Positions 7,603-16,216 of a stretch of DNA of 33,053 nt are shown here, piece by piece. The translations under genes and the position numbers were made by a program. Each line of letters begins with the position of its first letter. Positions within the stretch are counted from its first letter, which is position 1. The notes under the pieces were generated by a model. That model searched no databases, was not told where the DNA came from, and saw nothing but the letters and a program-made list of their open reading frames with translations. The DNA comes from Noviherbaspirillum malthae (GTDB lineage Bacteria; Pseudomonadota; Gammaproteobacteria; Burkholderiales; Burkholderiaceae_D), in assembly GCF_015352985.1 (NCBI RefSeq), contig NZ_JACYXF010000067.1, forward strand, positions 1-33,053, given 5' to 3'.

Positions 7603-8562
7603 TTAACTCTGATTTCGCCACCGCGTGTGCAGCGCCTCGCGACTGGGTTGGAAAGCAGGGTTGCTCGGACATGTCAACGTCTTTCCATGCAGAGGTGCGT
7701 AGCTTGTCGCGCGTAGTGCCGGCGCCAGATGAATCTGCAGTGTATCTGGACAGATGGACAGTAGATCCAGATCGAAGAGCGTGTGAATGTCTGCGCGAAG
7801 TAGCAGACCGTTACTGACATGTTGTGAAGCCGGACCGAAGTAACCGATGATGTGCGCAGCCTCGAGCGCATCTGCAGCATCACATCCGGTCACCGCACAG
7901 CGCTCGCCATAGGCGAGCAATAGAGCACGCCTGAACTCGCTCTGACCTCGGCGTTGCACGACTTCGCGCAGTCGTCGTTTGCGTTCATCCTGAGGATCCG
8001 TCGCATTGAAGTAGCTATGTTGCTCAATCACCTCGCTTTCCTGCGCCAAATCCGCATTGCGCATTGGAGGTTGTGCGAGACCGTAGTGGCGAGTAAGCAG
8101 CTCGACCGCTTTTGCATCACGCGGATGGGCTTGCATCCACACTTCGCCGTCCTCGAAACTGCCAGAGAACGGGCCACAGTCGAAGGTCACATCTAGCGCA
8201 CACAGTCGACTATGGCGATCCTTAAGTACACCAATAATTGGCAATCCTGTGCGATTGCACAGCTCGAGGCTTGCCCATTGAGCTTTCCATTGCGCCGATC
8301 CATCTGAATTTGGCTTTCGGACGTGGTACCACCAGGTGCCATCCGCTTGCCGCGCCAAAGCCTTACCCGTCGAATCCGCCTCACCAGCGGGCTTGCGTGG
8401 TGCATCCCAAAGTGGGAGCACGTAGCGGGTCGCTAGGCCCGCGCGCGCGTCGTCCATCGAAACGTCGAACGATCCCCATACGCGGCCTCCGGGAAGCACG
8501 CCTAGATGTTCAAGGGCGGTGTCATGAGGAGTCTGAAATATCGGGGAGTTAGGCTTGGCCAT
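7603..8562 (-). CDS. HNH endonuclease with an uncharacterised N-terminal domain (319 aa)
   Basis: The C-terminal third (about residues 215-270 from the ATG at 8562) is an HNH nuclease domain. ERCAVTGC gives a CxxxxC zinc knuckle, EAAHII gives H237, and VSNGLLLRADIHTLFD gives N251 and H260. The N-terminal 200 residues include TGLPIIGVLKDRHSRLCALD; this region is not recognised and may bind modified or specific DNA. The internal ATG at 8562 (MAKPNSPIF) is preferred; an in-frame ATG at 8625 would add 21 residues that look non-coding. The stretch 8563-8682 before the integrase holds no gene. Such proteins often act in restriction. Its position beside an integrase fits mobile cargo, possibly anti-phage defence (inference). 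Confidence 0.75.
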   Translation of the reverse strand: MAKPNSPIFQTPHDTALEHLGVLPGGRVWGSFDVSMDDARAGLATRYVLPLWDAPRKPAGEADSTGKALARQADGTWWYHVRKPNSDGSAQWKAQWASLELCNRTGLPIIGVLKDRHSRLCALDVTFDCGPFSGSFEDGEVWMQAHPRDAKAVELLTRHYGLAQPPMRNADLAQESEVIEQHSYFNATDPQDERKRRLREVVQRRGQSEFRRALLLAYGERCAVTGCDAADALEAAHIIGYFGPASQHVSNGLLLRADIHTLFDLDLLSICPDTLQIHLAPALRATSYAPLHGKTLTCPSNPAFQPSREALHTRWRNQS

Positions 8563-8682
8563 GGACTTAAAATGTTGATATTTTATACCGGTCGCCGGCG
8601 GTCGCCTTTTTCCATTACAGACCATAGGCCCGGAAATGTCAGCGAACGACTAACCACCGGCTGATCGATTCTGAGCTGTCAC

Positions 8683-9642
8683 TTAGCGTTTCGCGTCTGC
8701 CGATTCAAGTGCAAGCATGTCGTTGATGCGGTGCCGTGCGAACGGATCGGCGGTCTCAACATAGCGCATAGCTGAGTGCACGTCCTTCCATCCGACGTAA
8801 TCCATCAGCGTTTTGACATCCCATCCATTGGCGCTGGCCCAGGTGGCAAAACCCCTACGCAGGGAGTGCCCGCTGTAGAGCTCCGGCGAATCTACTCCGG
8901 CCTCCTTCAAGATTGAGCGCAGCAGTGGCACCAGGCTGTCGATATGTAGCCCCTCATCACTGACATAACCCCATCGGTCAATCTTCCGGAAAATTGCTCC
9001 CTCGCTGATGTGTACCGCGTCAACCCACGCTAGATAAGCTTCAACAGGACAGAGGCGCGCAAGTGCCGGCGCCTTGAAGGTTGTTCCCTTGAGCTGGCGA
9101 TCGGTCTTGGTGTGAGAGAGATAACAGGTCGTGCCTTGCCCGGGCACCACTTCGACATGCTCGGCGCGGAGCCGGGTCAATTCATCGCCGCGGAAGCCAC
9201 GCCAAAGTCCAAGCAATAGGAGGGCTCGGTTCCGCAGAGGACGACGTTCCGCTGCTTGGTCAGACAACGTCCGCGCTTTCAATATCGCTTCCTCAAGCCA
9301 GCGATCGACTTGCGCCAGCTGCTTGAGCTGCAGCGGTTTGGCCCGCTTCTCCTGGGCCGGGTGCAGCACTTGGATGCCCTTGAACACCTTTTTGACGATT
9401 GGCGCCTTGGTCGAATCGGGAAAACCCTGGTCGACATGCCACTGCGCCAGCGCCGCCAACCGCTGGCGAAGCGTGTTGACCGAAAACGTATGCGCTTGGT
9501 CGGCAAGGTATCGGGCAATGCTTTCGGCCGTAGCCGGCAAAAACCCGCCCCATTCCACCTCGAAGTGGCGAACGGCACCTTGGTAAGCCTTGCGCGTGTT
9601 ATCCCGAGTGGCCGCATTTACGTACTGGTCTATTTTGCTCAT
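8683..9642 (-). CDS. Tyrosine recombinase / phage-type integrase (319 aa)
   Basis: An N-terminal SAM-like core-binding domain (about residues 5-95) precedes the catalytic domain. The expected residues are present: R151 (GFRGDEL), K179 (SHTKTD), H259 and R262 (SGHSLRRGF), W285 in the H/W position (VGWKD) and nucleophile Y294 (AMRYVE). The length is typical, so the enzyme is probably active. It is oriented away from the aromatic-degradation cluster. No tRNA or obvious attachment site lies nearby, and which segment it mobilises is not clear. Confidence 0.88.
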   Translation of the reverse strand: MSKIDQYVNAATRDNTRKAYQGAVRHFEVEWGGFLPATAESIARYLADQAHTFSVNTLRQRLAALAQWHVDQGFPDSTKAPIVKKVFKGIQVLHPAQEKRAKPLQLKQLAQVDRWLEEAILKARTLSDQAAERRPLRNRALLLLGLWRGFRGDELTRLRAEHVEVVPGQGTTCYLSHTKTDRQLKGTTFKAPALARLCPVEAYLAWVDAVHISEGAIFRKIDRWGYVSDEGLHIDSLVPLLRSILKEAGVDSPELYSGHSLRRGFATWASANGWDVKTLMDYVGWKDVHSAMRYVETADPFARHRINDMLALESADAKR

Positions 9643-10140
9643 TTGTGGCTGCTCGGTAGACTATTACAGGTCAAGCAACCAAATTTACCGGAAAAACCTT
9701 AGTTTCACGGGATAACTCCACATTAGCCTGCCTTAAGGCGGAAAACGTCTAAAGTAGGGCGATCAAGCCTCGTAAACCGAGGCTAAAAATTGACCAGCGA
9801 ACGAGCTCTGGGAATACCCCAAGACCGACACTTCGTTCTAGAAGAATAATGTCATTTTTTCGACCATTTTGGCGTTAATGTCTAAATATTTGCTTCCGAA
9901 CGAAATTTGATACACCACCGAGGTTGTATCGAATATTTCACAGGAAATGCGCCAGATGGAACAATTTTATTCGACGATTTGTCCAATCAAGCCTATAAGG
10001 CCACCTATATTCAATGGCTTGAATGGCATAGGAAACTACTGCTTCGTCAGAAAGCCCGACGTTATGGTGAGAATCTAGGGGAACTCCTCAACACAAATGG
10101 AGATATGGTGAAAATATTGGGAAGACCATGCGTAGCTTGA
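9643..10140. other. AT-rich intergenic stretch with one unassigned open frame
   Basis: About 500 bases lie between the integrase start and the IS630 remnant. 9766-9784 is a perfect 7-bp hairpin (AGCCTCG, 5-base loop, CGAGGCT) that could relate to recombinase binding. From about 9835 the DNA is markedly AT-rich. An open frame from TTG 9907 to TGA 10140 (77 codons, containing DGTILFDDLSNQAYK) has no good ribosome-binding site and no recognised family. It may be a gene fragment brought in with the adjoining transposon remnant. Confidence 0.4.
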
Positions 10141-10141
10141 G

Positions 10142-10749
10142 GGTTGTGACGTCGCGCTGCGTCTGTGCCAGCGGCGGATGAGCTTTCGCTGGAAGCGGCC
10201 ACATTATTTACTGGCGTCGGAACCACAACGCGCAAGGTGATCGCTGCGCAGGGTGCCTACCTGAGTCATGCTCAGTGGTGGTAATTTGCGACGCGTCGTA
10301 TTTGGCTGCCTGAATCTAAAGGCCGGATATCGTCTGTTCAGAGCTTGCCGGCGCCAACCGGCCGAGCCTTTTCAAGCGTTCCTGCGGCAGGTGCATCACC
10401 ATTACCGGGGTCGACATATCTTCATCCTTCTCGATAGTGATACCGGTCATACCGCCAGATCATCACAAGCCCTCGCTAGGCGTCTAGGCATTGAGTAAGT
10501 CTGGCTACCCAAGCGTGCACCAGGACTGAACCCGCTGGAATCGTTACGGGACAAGCCAAGAAGGCGGTCGCGCCCATTGGCAATACGAGACGATTGACGA
10601 GCATGTTACAGCCTTACCTGCCTACGTTCGAGGCTTGTCCATGACGCGGCTCGGAGAACTGCAGGCCTTCTATCCAAATACTTCTGCCTTCACCGTACTG
10701 CGGCAAACTGTTTATCTGCTCATGCTTAGTTGCCAGATGACCCGCTAGC
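10142..10749 (+). pseudogene. Decayed IS630-family transposase
   Basis: Recognisable DDE-transposase pieces are broken by stops and frame changes: MSFRWKRPHYLLASEPQRAR (10183-10242), then a stop; a long piece with FILLDSDTGHTARSSQAL (10428-10481, carrying a catalytic Asp and the usual His); a stop at 10496-10498; KRAPGLNPLES (catalytic Glu); then in another frame HWQYETIDEHVTALPAYVRG, which resembles the IS630 C-terminal region. Several inactivating changes make it non-functional. It ends 1 base before the convergent LysR stop codon, marking the left edge of the catabolic cluster. Confidence 0.75.
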
Positions 10750-10750
10750 G

Positions 10751-11653
10751 TCAGGTAGCAAAATCCCGGAACAATTCTGCAATCGTACGCCGTAGCCAAA
10801 TGTTTCCGGGGTCGGCATGAAATCGATCATGCCAGTGTTGCTTAACTGCATAGCTTGGCAGGTCGAAAGGAACATCAAGAATGCGGACCTGTTCTTGCAT
10901 CTGCATTGTAATTCCTAGCATTTTCGGAACAATTACCAGCAGCTCCGTCTGTGCAACAACGCGTGCTACACCAAGAAAGCTTGAAAGGTGCAGCACTACT
11001 TCACGATGCACGCCGTGCATCGCCAACGTCTTGTCTACGATTGAATGCCCCGTACCGGAGGTTGTTACCTGGATGTGCATTTCAGACAGGAACGCTTCCT
11101 TGGTCAACTTTAAGCCAACACGAGGATGGTTCTTGGCGGCTAAACAGACAAAATTTTGCGTGAACAAAGTCTTTTGATAGAACCCAGCTTCTAGATGCGG
11201 CATAAACCCGATGGCCATATCGACTTCACCTGATTCCAAATGCTTCGGACTTTCGGGCGTGATCTTCTCTGCCACTATGCTCACTTTAGGCGCTACCTGC
11301 CGCAGATGATTCATTAACCGAGGTAGGATGACAATTTCAGAAATATCGGTGATGCACAAACGGAATGCCCGCCTTGCTTCAAGTGGAACGAATTCAGTTG
11401 GCGCGTCGCGCGCCAATTCCAGTGTCTCAAGCACACTCGCAAGTTGCGGATAAAGGGCCTGGGCACGTGGGGTGGGTTCCATACCCTGAGAAGTACGTAT
11501 GAACAATTTGTCATTAAAATGTAAACGCAGCTTATTAAGCGCAACACTTACCGTCGCCTGTGCCAAGCCGAGGTGCTCGGCCGTGCGCGACACGCTCCGG
11601 GTCTTGAATATCCCATCAAACACCAACAGCCATTCTAGATCGAACTTAGCCAT
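10751..11653 (-). CDS. LysR-family regulator of the NahR/NagR/NodD-like group (300 aa)
   Basis: An N-terminal winged helix-turn-helix (about residues 4-65, including SVSRTAEHLGLAQATVSVAL) precedes a type 2 periplasmic-binding-like effector domain. The opening FDLEWLLVFDGIF, the phrase ITDISEIVILPRL and the C-terminal HWHDRFHADPGNIWLRR are typical of the NahR/NagR/DntR-like subgroup, which senses salicylate-type aromatic acids. It is divergent from the 3-hydroxybenzoate hydroxylase gene across 206 bases, the usual layout for a LysR activator of the adjacent operon. The effector is inferred to be a pathway aromatic acid. Confidence 0.88.
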   Translation of the reverse strand: MAKFDLEWLLVFDGIFKTRSVSRTAEHLGLAQATVSVALNKLRLHFNDKLFIRTSQGMEPTPRAQALYPQLASVLETLELARDAPTEFVPLEARRAFRLCITDISEIVILPRLMNHLRQVAPKVSIVAEKITPESPKHLESGEVDMAIGFMPHLEAGFYQKTLFTQNFVCLAAKNHPRVGLKLTKEAFLSEMHIQVTTSGTGHSIVDKTLAMHGVHREVVLHLSSFLGVARVVAQTELLVIVPKMLGITMQMQEQVRILDVPFDLPSYAVKQHWHDRFHADPGNIWLRRTIAELFRDFAT

Positions 11654-11859
11654 ACCACTTATCTTTTCCCGGTTGGAAACATAGAGGATTATTGTAAAAC
11701 GTAATACACCAAATTGCTTCTGTGATTTGACCTCACCGTAACCAAAAGGGAAACTCTCTTCAATTCGAAATCACCGATCAATGAGAGTGTGGCGTAGCGG
11801 CTGAATCTGCATAAGTTGGCCAGCCGTATAAAGCAAGGATATGGATTGAGGAGGCGCTA
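11654..11859. promoter_or_regulatory. Divergent control region between LysR gene and gentisate operon
   Basis: The region is 206 bases and should hold both promoters and the LysR binding site. TTGACC at 11727-11732 is a possible -35 box for the plus strand, but the matching -10 (GAAACT, 17-base spacing) is poor, as is common for activator-dependent promoters. The stretch 11761-11781 (ATTCGAAATCACCGATCAAT) is a loose candidate operator. AGGAGG at 11849-11854 is a strong ribosome-binding site 5 bases before the hydroxylase ATG. Confidence 0.5.
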
Positions 11860-13062
11860 ATGGCTGCGCAGAACAAGAATGAATTATCTGTAGTAATAGT
11901 AGGTGGCGGCATCGGAGGCATGGCTGCTGCGTTGGCCTTGTCGCGCCAAGGTGTGCGAATTACTCTGCTGGAGCAGAGCGCCGAAATTGGAGAAATCGGT
12001 GCCGGCATCCAGCTTGCGCCGAACGCCTTCGCTGCGATGGATGCGCTTGGCGTAGGCGAGAACGCGCGCCGGCGTGCGGTATTTACTGAACGGCTGATCA
12101 TGATGGACGCAATCGATGGTGAGGAAATTGCCAACTTCGAGGTCGGAGAGGCGTTTCGCAAACGTTTCGGCAATCCCTATGCGGTGATACATCGTGCAGA
12201 TATTCATTTATCCATCTACGAAGCGGTTAAAGAATCCCCGCTGATCACTTTTCATACTTCCGTTCACATCGTGGACGTGGAAGATGACGGTCGCAGGGCG
12301 ACCGTCATCGACAAGGAAGGGCGTCGCTTTACGGGAGATGCGGTGATCGGATGCGACGGCGTGAAATCCGTAATTCGCGAAAAACTGGTAGGCGATCAAC
12401 CGCGCGTTTCAGGTCACGTCGTGTACCGCGCAGTGGTTCCGGTGGAGGATATGCCGGACGACTTGCGTTGGAATGCGCCGGCGGTTTGGGCAGGTCCTAA
12501 TAATCACTTGGTGCATTATCCGCTACGGGGAGGGCAGCAGTTTAATCTGGTCGTAACGTTCCACAGCCGTGAAAAGGAAACATGGGGCGTGCGCGAAGGT
12601 AGCAAGGACGAAGTGCTGTCCTACTTTACCGATATCTGCGACCGCCCCAAACGCTTGCTAGATAAGCCAACTTCCTGGAAGCGCTGGAGCACGGCCGATC
12701 GCGACCCCATCGAGACCTGGAGTCATGGCCGTGTAACGTTATTGGGCGACGCCGCGCATCCCATGCTGCAGTACCTTGCACAGGGCGCCTGCATGGCCAT
12801 TGAGGATGCCGTTACCTTAGGAGCGGCGATGAAGCACTGCCAGAATGATATTGAGGCAGCCTTCAAGTTATACGAAAGAAGTCGCGCCACCCGCACGGCT
12901 CGCGTACTGCTGTCTGCCCGTGAAATGGGGCGCATCTATCATGCAAAGGGTATCGAACGCCACGTGCGTAATTCGCTGTGGCACGAACGTCCGGCCGAAC
13001 GTTATTACGATGCGCTGGAATGGCTTTATGGCTGGCGCGCAGAGAATTGCCTAGCGCTATAG
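11860..13062 (+). CDS. nagX: 3-hydroxybenzoate 6-monooxygenase (FAD-dependent, 400 aa)
   Basis: This is a class A flavoprotein hydroxylase that would convert 3-hydroxybenzoate to gentisate with NAD(P)H and O2 in the cytoplasm. Visible motifs are the GxGxxG dinucleotide site (VVIVGGGIGGMAAALAL, about residues 11-27), the DG motif in VIGCDGVKS (about 162-170), and the FAD ribityl-binding GDAAHPMLQYLAQGA (about 297-311). The whole pattern, including EIGAGIQLAPNA and the C-terminal LEWLYGWRAENCLAL, is that of betaproteobacterial 3-hydroxybenzoate 6-hydroxylases. It is the first gene of the operon and has a strong ribosome-binding site. Salicylate hydroxylase is the main alternative, but the downstream gentisate genes favour this call. 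Confidence 0.85.
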   Translation: MAAQNKNELSVVIVGGGIGGMAAALALSRQGVRITLLEQSAEIGEIGAGIQLAPNAFAAMDALGVGENARRRAVFTERLIMMDAIDGEEIANFEVGEAFRKRFGNPYAVIHRADIHLSIYEAVKESPLITFHTSVHIVDVEDDGRRATVIDKEGRRFTGDAVIGCDGVKSVIREKLVGDQPRVSGHVVYRAVVPVEDMPDDLRWNAPAVWAGPNNHLVHYPLRGGQQFNLVVTFHSREKETWGVREGSKDEVLSYFTDICDRPKRLLDKPTSWKRWSTADRDPIETWSHGRVTLLGDAAHPMLQYLAQGACMAIEDAVTLGAAMKHCQNDIEAAFKLYERSRATRTARVLLSAREMGRIYHAKGIERHVRNSLWHERPAERYYDALEWLYGWRAENCLAL

Positions 13063-13199
13063 ACTGACGGTACCAAGTGTCTGCGCAATACCTGCACGAA
13101 AACACGTTGACAGGCTTGGTAAATATAGTGCCGCGTTCATATCGGCTTCGTCCGCCTAAAGTGCAAAAGTAGGCGAACCAACCAAATTGAGGGTTAAAA

Positions 13200-14015
13200 A
13201 TGTGTCAAGACAAGAATCACGAACAGCAAGGATTCACCCAGAAAGCTCAGGACCATGCCAGTGGCGTGTCTACTGCCTCCGCCGAACTGATCGCTGAGCT
13301 TGTGACGGCTAATCACATCTTGTACGACCAAGGCGTCTTGGATGCATTCGGCCACGTAAGCGTCCGGCACAACCAGTATCCTGACCGTTTTGTGCTTGCT
13401 CGTAACATGGCGCCTGGCTTGGTACAGGCTGAAGACATCGTTGAATTTGATATAGACGGTAATCCTTTCAACGCTGCTGGACGAGCCATCTATCTGGAAC
13501 GCTTCATCCATGGTGAAATATACAAGGCCAGGCCTGATGTGATGGCCGTTGTGCATAGCCATTCGCCCTCGGTCGTGCCGTTCAGTGTGTCGAAGACTTC
13601 AACCTTGAGGGCAACCTGTCACATGGCTGGGTTTATCGGTACCTCGACCCCAGTATTTGAAATAAGGCATTACGCTGGTGATACCAACAGCCTGCTGATT
13701 ACAAATAACGAACTTGGCCATGGCCTGGCGCAATCGCTTGGCGAGCGCTCGCTAGTGCTCATGCGCGGTCATGGATCTACCGTCGTAGCCGATTCGCTGC
13801 GCCGTGCGGTCTATCGCGCTGTTTATACCGAGCTCAATGCGCAGATCCAAGCCGCTGCACAGCAGTTGGGTGAGGTCACATTTCTCTCAGAAGGTGAAGT
13901 AACCGAGACCGTACGCGTGATTGAAACTCAGGTGACGCGGGCTTGGGATTTCTGGAGCATTAAGGCCGGCGCGACGGCAAAGGCATTGGCCGAACAGAAG
14001 TCGCAGCTCGTCTGA
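13200..14015 (+). CDS. Class II aldolase/adducin-family protein, probable aromatic-acid decarboxylase (271 aa)
   Basis: The class II aldolase fold shows its metal site: H119 and H121 (VVHSHSP) and H191 (MRGHGSTVV). E100 and H104 in the preceding helix (LERFIHGE) are conserved-looking. ASTREAK-like sugar-phosphate signatures are absent. Relatives in aromatic-degradation clusters include 3,4-dihydroxyphthalate decarboxylase (PhtC) and the p-cumate-pathway decarboxylase CmtD, so a decarboxylase role is more likely than an aldolase role here (inference). It follows the hydroxylase after 137 bases and is 61 bases from the Bug gene. GAGGG about 8 bases before ATG 13200 supports the start. Confidence 0.78.
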   Translation: MCQDKNHEQQGFTQKAQDHASGVSTASAELIAELVTANHILYDQGVLDAFGHVSVRHNQYPDRFVLARNMAPGLVQAEDIVEFDIDGNPFNAAGRAIYLERFIHGEIYKARPDVMAVVHSHSPSVVPFSVSKTSTLRATCHMAGFIGTSTPVFEIRHYAGDTNSLLITNNELGHGLAQSLGERSLVLMRGHGSTVVADSLRRAVYRAVYTELNAQIQAAAQQLGEVTFLSEGEVTETVRVIETQVTRAWDFWSIKAGATAKALAEQKSQLV

Positions 14016-14064
14016 TGGACATCCGTATTGCGCCGTCCATATGACCTTCATGGCGGACTTTAAT

Positions 14065-14069
14065 AGGAG
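14065..14069 (+). promoter_or_regulatory. Shine-Dalgarno sequence deciding a GTG start
   Basis: AGGAG is 7 bases upstream of GTG 14077. It sets the Bug protein start there rather than at ATG 14041 and leaves a normal signal peptide at the N-terminus. Confidence 0.7.
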
Positions 14070-14076
14070 ACACCAG

Positions 14077-15060
14077 GTGCATCAATTCATTGGAAAAACC
14101 TTGGCATCAGTGCTTGTGCTTATCGCTGGTGTGCTAGTTACGACACAAGGGCTCGCCCAGGAATATCCCAACAAGTCCGTCAAAATCATTGTTCCCTTTG
14201 GAGCAGGAGGCGGCACAGACACCATGGCGCGGGTCATCGCGGACGGTTTAAATAAGGCTTTGAATCAACCCTTCGTTGTCGACAACAAGCCGGGCGCAGG
14301 CGGAAACGTTGGCATGGCGTCGGTGGCCAAGTCAGCTAAGGATGGCTATACACTGTTGATGGTAACCAACAACATCGCGATCAACCCGTCGTTGTACAAG
14401 AAGGTAGATTTTCACCCAACTAAGGACTTTGATCCGGTTGCCATGGTGGGCAGTTCGCCGGTAGCGATCTCCGTTCACTCGTCGCTCAATATCAATAACC
14501 TGGCCCAGATGGTGAAGTATGCCAAGGCTAACCCCGGTAAGCTATCGTACGCTTCCTGCGGCTCCGGCACGCCGCAGCATCTGGCGGCTGAACTGCTGTC
14601 GCAAATGACAAAGATCGAGATGGTCCATGTGCCGTACAAAGGTTGTGCGTCGAGCGTCCCTGACCATCTGACCGGCTTAGTCCCGGTGTCGTTCAGTACC
14701 GTAGCCATCATGGCGCCACATGTCAAAAGCGGAAAAATCAAGGGTATCGCGGTCACCGGGTCTGAGCGCTCTACCTATGCCCCGAACATGCCGACTGTAA
14801 GTGAAGCAATTAACTTACCCGGATACGCTATTGACGTTTGGTTCGGTCTATTTGCCCCAGCTGGTACGCCAAAAGCCATCATTGCCAAGCTGAATAGCGT
14901 TATCAACAAACAGTTGGCCACCGCTGAAGTGAAGGCAAAAATGACCGAACAGAATTATGACGTCTTGGGAGGCCGGCCTGAGGTGTTGGCGGAGAAGGTC
15001 AGCCAAGACATTCCACGTTACGAGAGCGTGATACGCATTGCGGACATCAAGCCCGATTAG
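14077..15060 (+). CDS. Bug-family (TTT) periplasmic solute-binding protein (327 aa)
   Basis: From GTG 14077 the product has a signal peptide (cleavage near residues 26-28, TTQGLAQ), then the Bug signature YPNKSVKIIVPFGAGGGTDT, PGAGGNVG, HVPYKG and WFGLFAPAGTP. Length matches the family. Bug proteins bind small carboxylates or aromatic acids in the periplasm. The TctA/TctB membrane partners are not in the window, as is usual for the many orphan Bug genes in Burkholderiales. Placement inside the gentisate operon suggests the ligand is an aromatic acid used by this pathway, or that the protein acts as a sensor (inference). Confidence 0.88.
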   Translation: MHQFIGKTLASVLVLIAGVLVTTQGLAQEYPNKSVKIIVPFGAGGGTDTMARVIADGLNKALNQPFVVDNKPGAGGNVGMASVAKSAKDGYTLLMVTNNIAINPSLYKKVDFHPTKDFDPVAMVGSSPVAISVHSSLNINNLAQMVKYAKANPGKLSYASCGSGTPQHLAAELLSQMTKIEMVHVPYKGCASSVPDHLTGLVPVSFSTVAIMAPHVKSGKIKGIAVTGSERSTYAPNMPTVSEAINLPGYAIDVWFGLFAPAGTPKAIIAKLNSVINKQLATAEVKAKMTEQNYDVLGGRPEVLAEKVSQDIPRYESVIRIADIKPD

Positions 15061-15142
15061 GGTTCGACACCGCGCGCCTGTTATTGAAGACTGAGAAGAA
15101 TTGTAGTTGGCGGATATGCAGCCGACTTGACTGGAGAATTCC

Positions 15143-16186
15143 ATGAGCGAACGTAGGGCCTTGTACGAGGAAATGTCACCGCATCATCTCACCCCGCTAT
15201 GGGAATCATTGCATGCGCTGGTGCCGAAGGAGCCGCAGACACCGTGTCTGCCGCACAAGTGGGCTTATCAAGAGGTACTTCCTTTCCTAATGAGGGCTGG
15301 CAAGCTGATTTCGGCCGAGGAAGCCGTACGGCGCGTCCTGATCCTGGAAAATCCTGCTCTGCGGGGGCAGTCTAGCATTACGCAAAGCCTTTATGCCGGC
15401 CTGCAGCTAATCATGCCAGGTGAAATTGCGCCGAGCCACCGTCATACGCAAAGCGCGCTGCGTTTCCTTGTACAGGGTTCGAGCGCGTACACCGCGGTAG
15501 ATGGCGAACGCACCGCTATGCGTCCCGGCGACTTCGTCATCACGCCGTCTTGGACCTTTCACGACCACGGCAATAGCGTCGCTGAAGACGGCGGCGAACC
15601 GGTGATTTGGCTGGATGGCCTCGACATTCCAACCGTGCGTTTTTTCGACGCCGGCTTCGCGGAAAACCATCCGCAGAGGGAACAGCCGGTATTGCGGCCG
15701 GAAGGCAACAGCTTCGCACGCTACGGCGCCAACATGCTGCCGATGCAATACGATGCGCCCTATGGCATGACCTCGCCGGTGTTCAACTATCCATATGAGC
15801 GTACCCGCGAAGCGCTGCGCAAGTTGTACCGGGACGGTCCGGTAGACGAATGGCGCGGCGTGAAGCTGCGTTACGTCAATCCGGCCACGGGCGGCTGGCC
15901 AATGCCTACTATTGGCGCCTTCATGCAACTGCTGCCCAAGGGCTTTGCTGGCAAAGCGCACCGCAGCACTGACGGTACCGTGTACTCCGTAGTGGAAGGA
16001 CGCGGGCGAGCGATCATTACGCGTGGACATGAAAAATTTGAATTCGCCTACGGACCTCGAGATCACTTCGTCGTACCGTCTTGGTACGCGGTTCGTTTCG
16101 AAGCCGATGAGGACAATGTCCTATTCAGTTTCTCTGATCGTCCGATCCAGCAAGCGCTCGGTATTTTCCGCGAACAGAATTTGTAA
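15143..16186 (+). CDS. nagI: Gentisate 1,2-dioxygenase (347 aa)
   Basis: This bicupin iron dioxygenase cleaves gentisate to maleylpyruvate with O2. The N-terminal cupin carries the metal site H99, H101 (PSHRHTQSALRF) and H140/H142 (WTFHDHGN). A second cupin spans about residues 235-340. The length of about 350 and the overall pattern fit bacterial gentisate dioxygenases. A GGAGA ribosome-binding site precedes ATG 15143. It lies directly upstream of the fumarylpyruvate hydrolase and maleylpyruvate isomerase genes, completing the pathway. 1-hydroxy-2-naphthoate dioxygenase is a related family, but the neighbours favour gentisate. Confidence 0.9.
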   Translation: MSERRALYEEMSPHHLTPLWESLHALVPKEPQTPCLPHKWAYQEVLPFLMRAGKLISAEEAVRRVLILENPALRGQSSITQSLYAGLQLIMPGEIAPSHRHTQSALRFLVQGSSAYTAVDGERTAMRPGDFVITPSWTFHDHGNSVAEDGGEPVIWLDGLDIPTVRFFDAGFAENHPQREQPVLRPEGNSFARYGANMLPMQYDAPYGMTSPVFNYPYERTREALRKLYRDGPVDEWRGVKLRYVNPATGGWPMPTIGAFMQLLPKGFAGKAHRSTDGTVYSVVEGRGRAIITRGHEKFEFAYGPRDHFVVPSWYAVRFEADEDNVLFSFSDRPIQQALGIFREQNL

Positions 16187-16216
16187 AAACGCGTCATCAA
16201 TATCATAGGAATCAAC

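Noticed and set aside
13107..13124. TTGACA near TATAGT upstream of the class II aldolase gene as an internal promoter
   Set aside because: The spacing between the boxes is about 11 bases, too short for a sigma-70 promoter.
15407..16066. 219-codon minus-strand open frame
   Set aside because: It is a shadow of the gentisate dioxygenase gene, a result of its codon composition.
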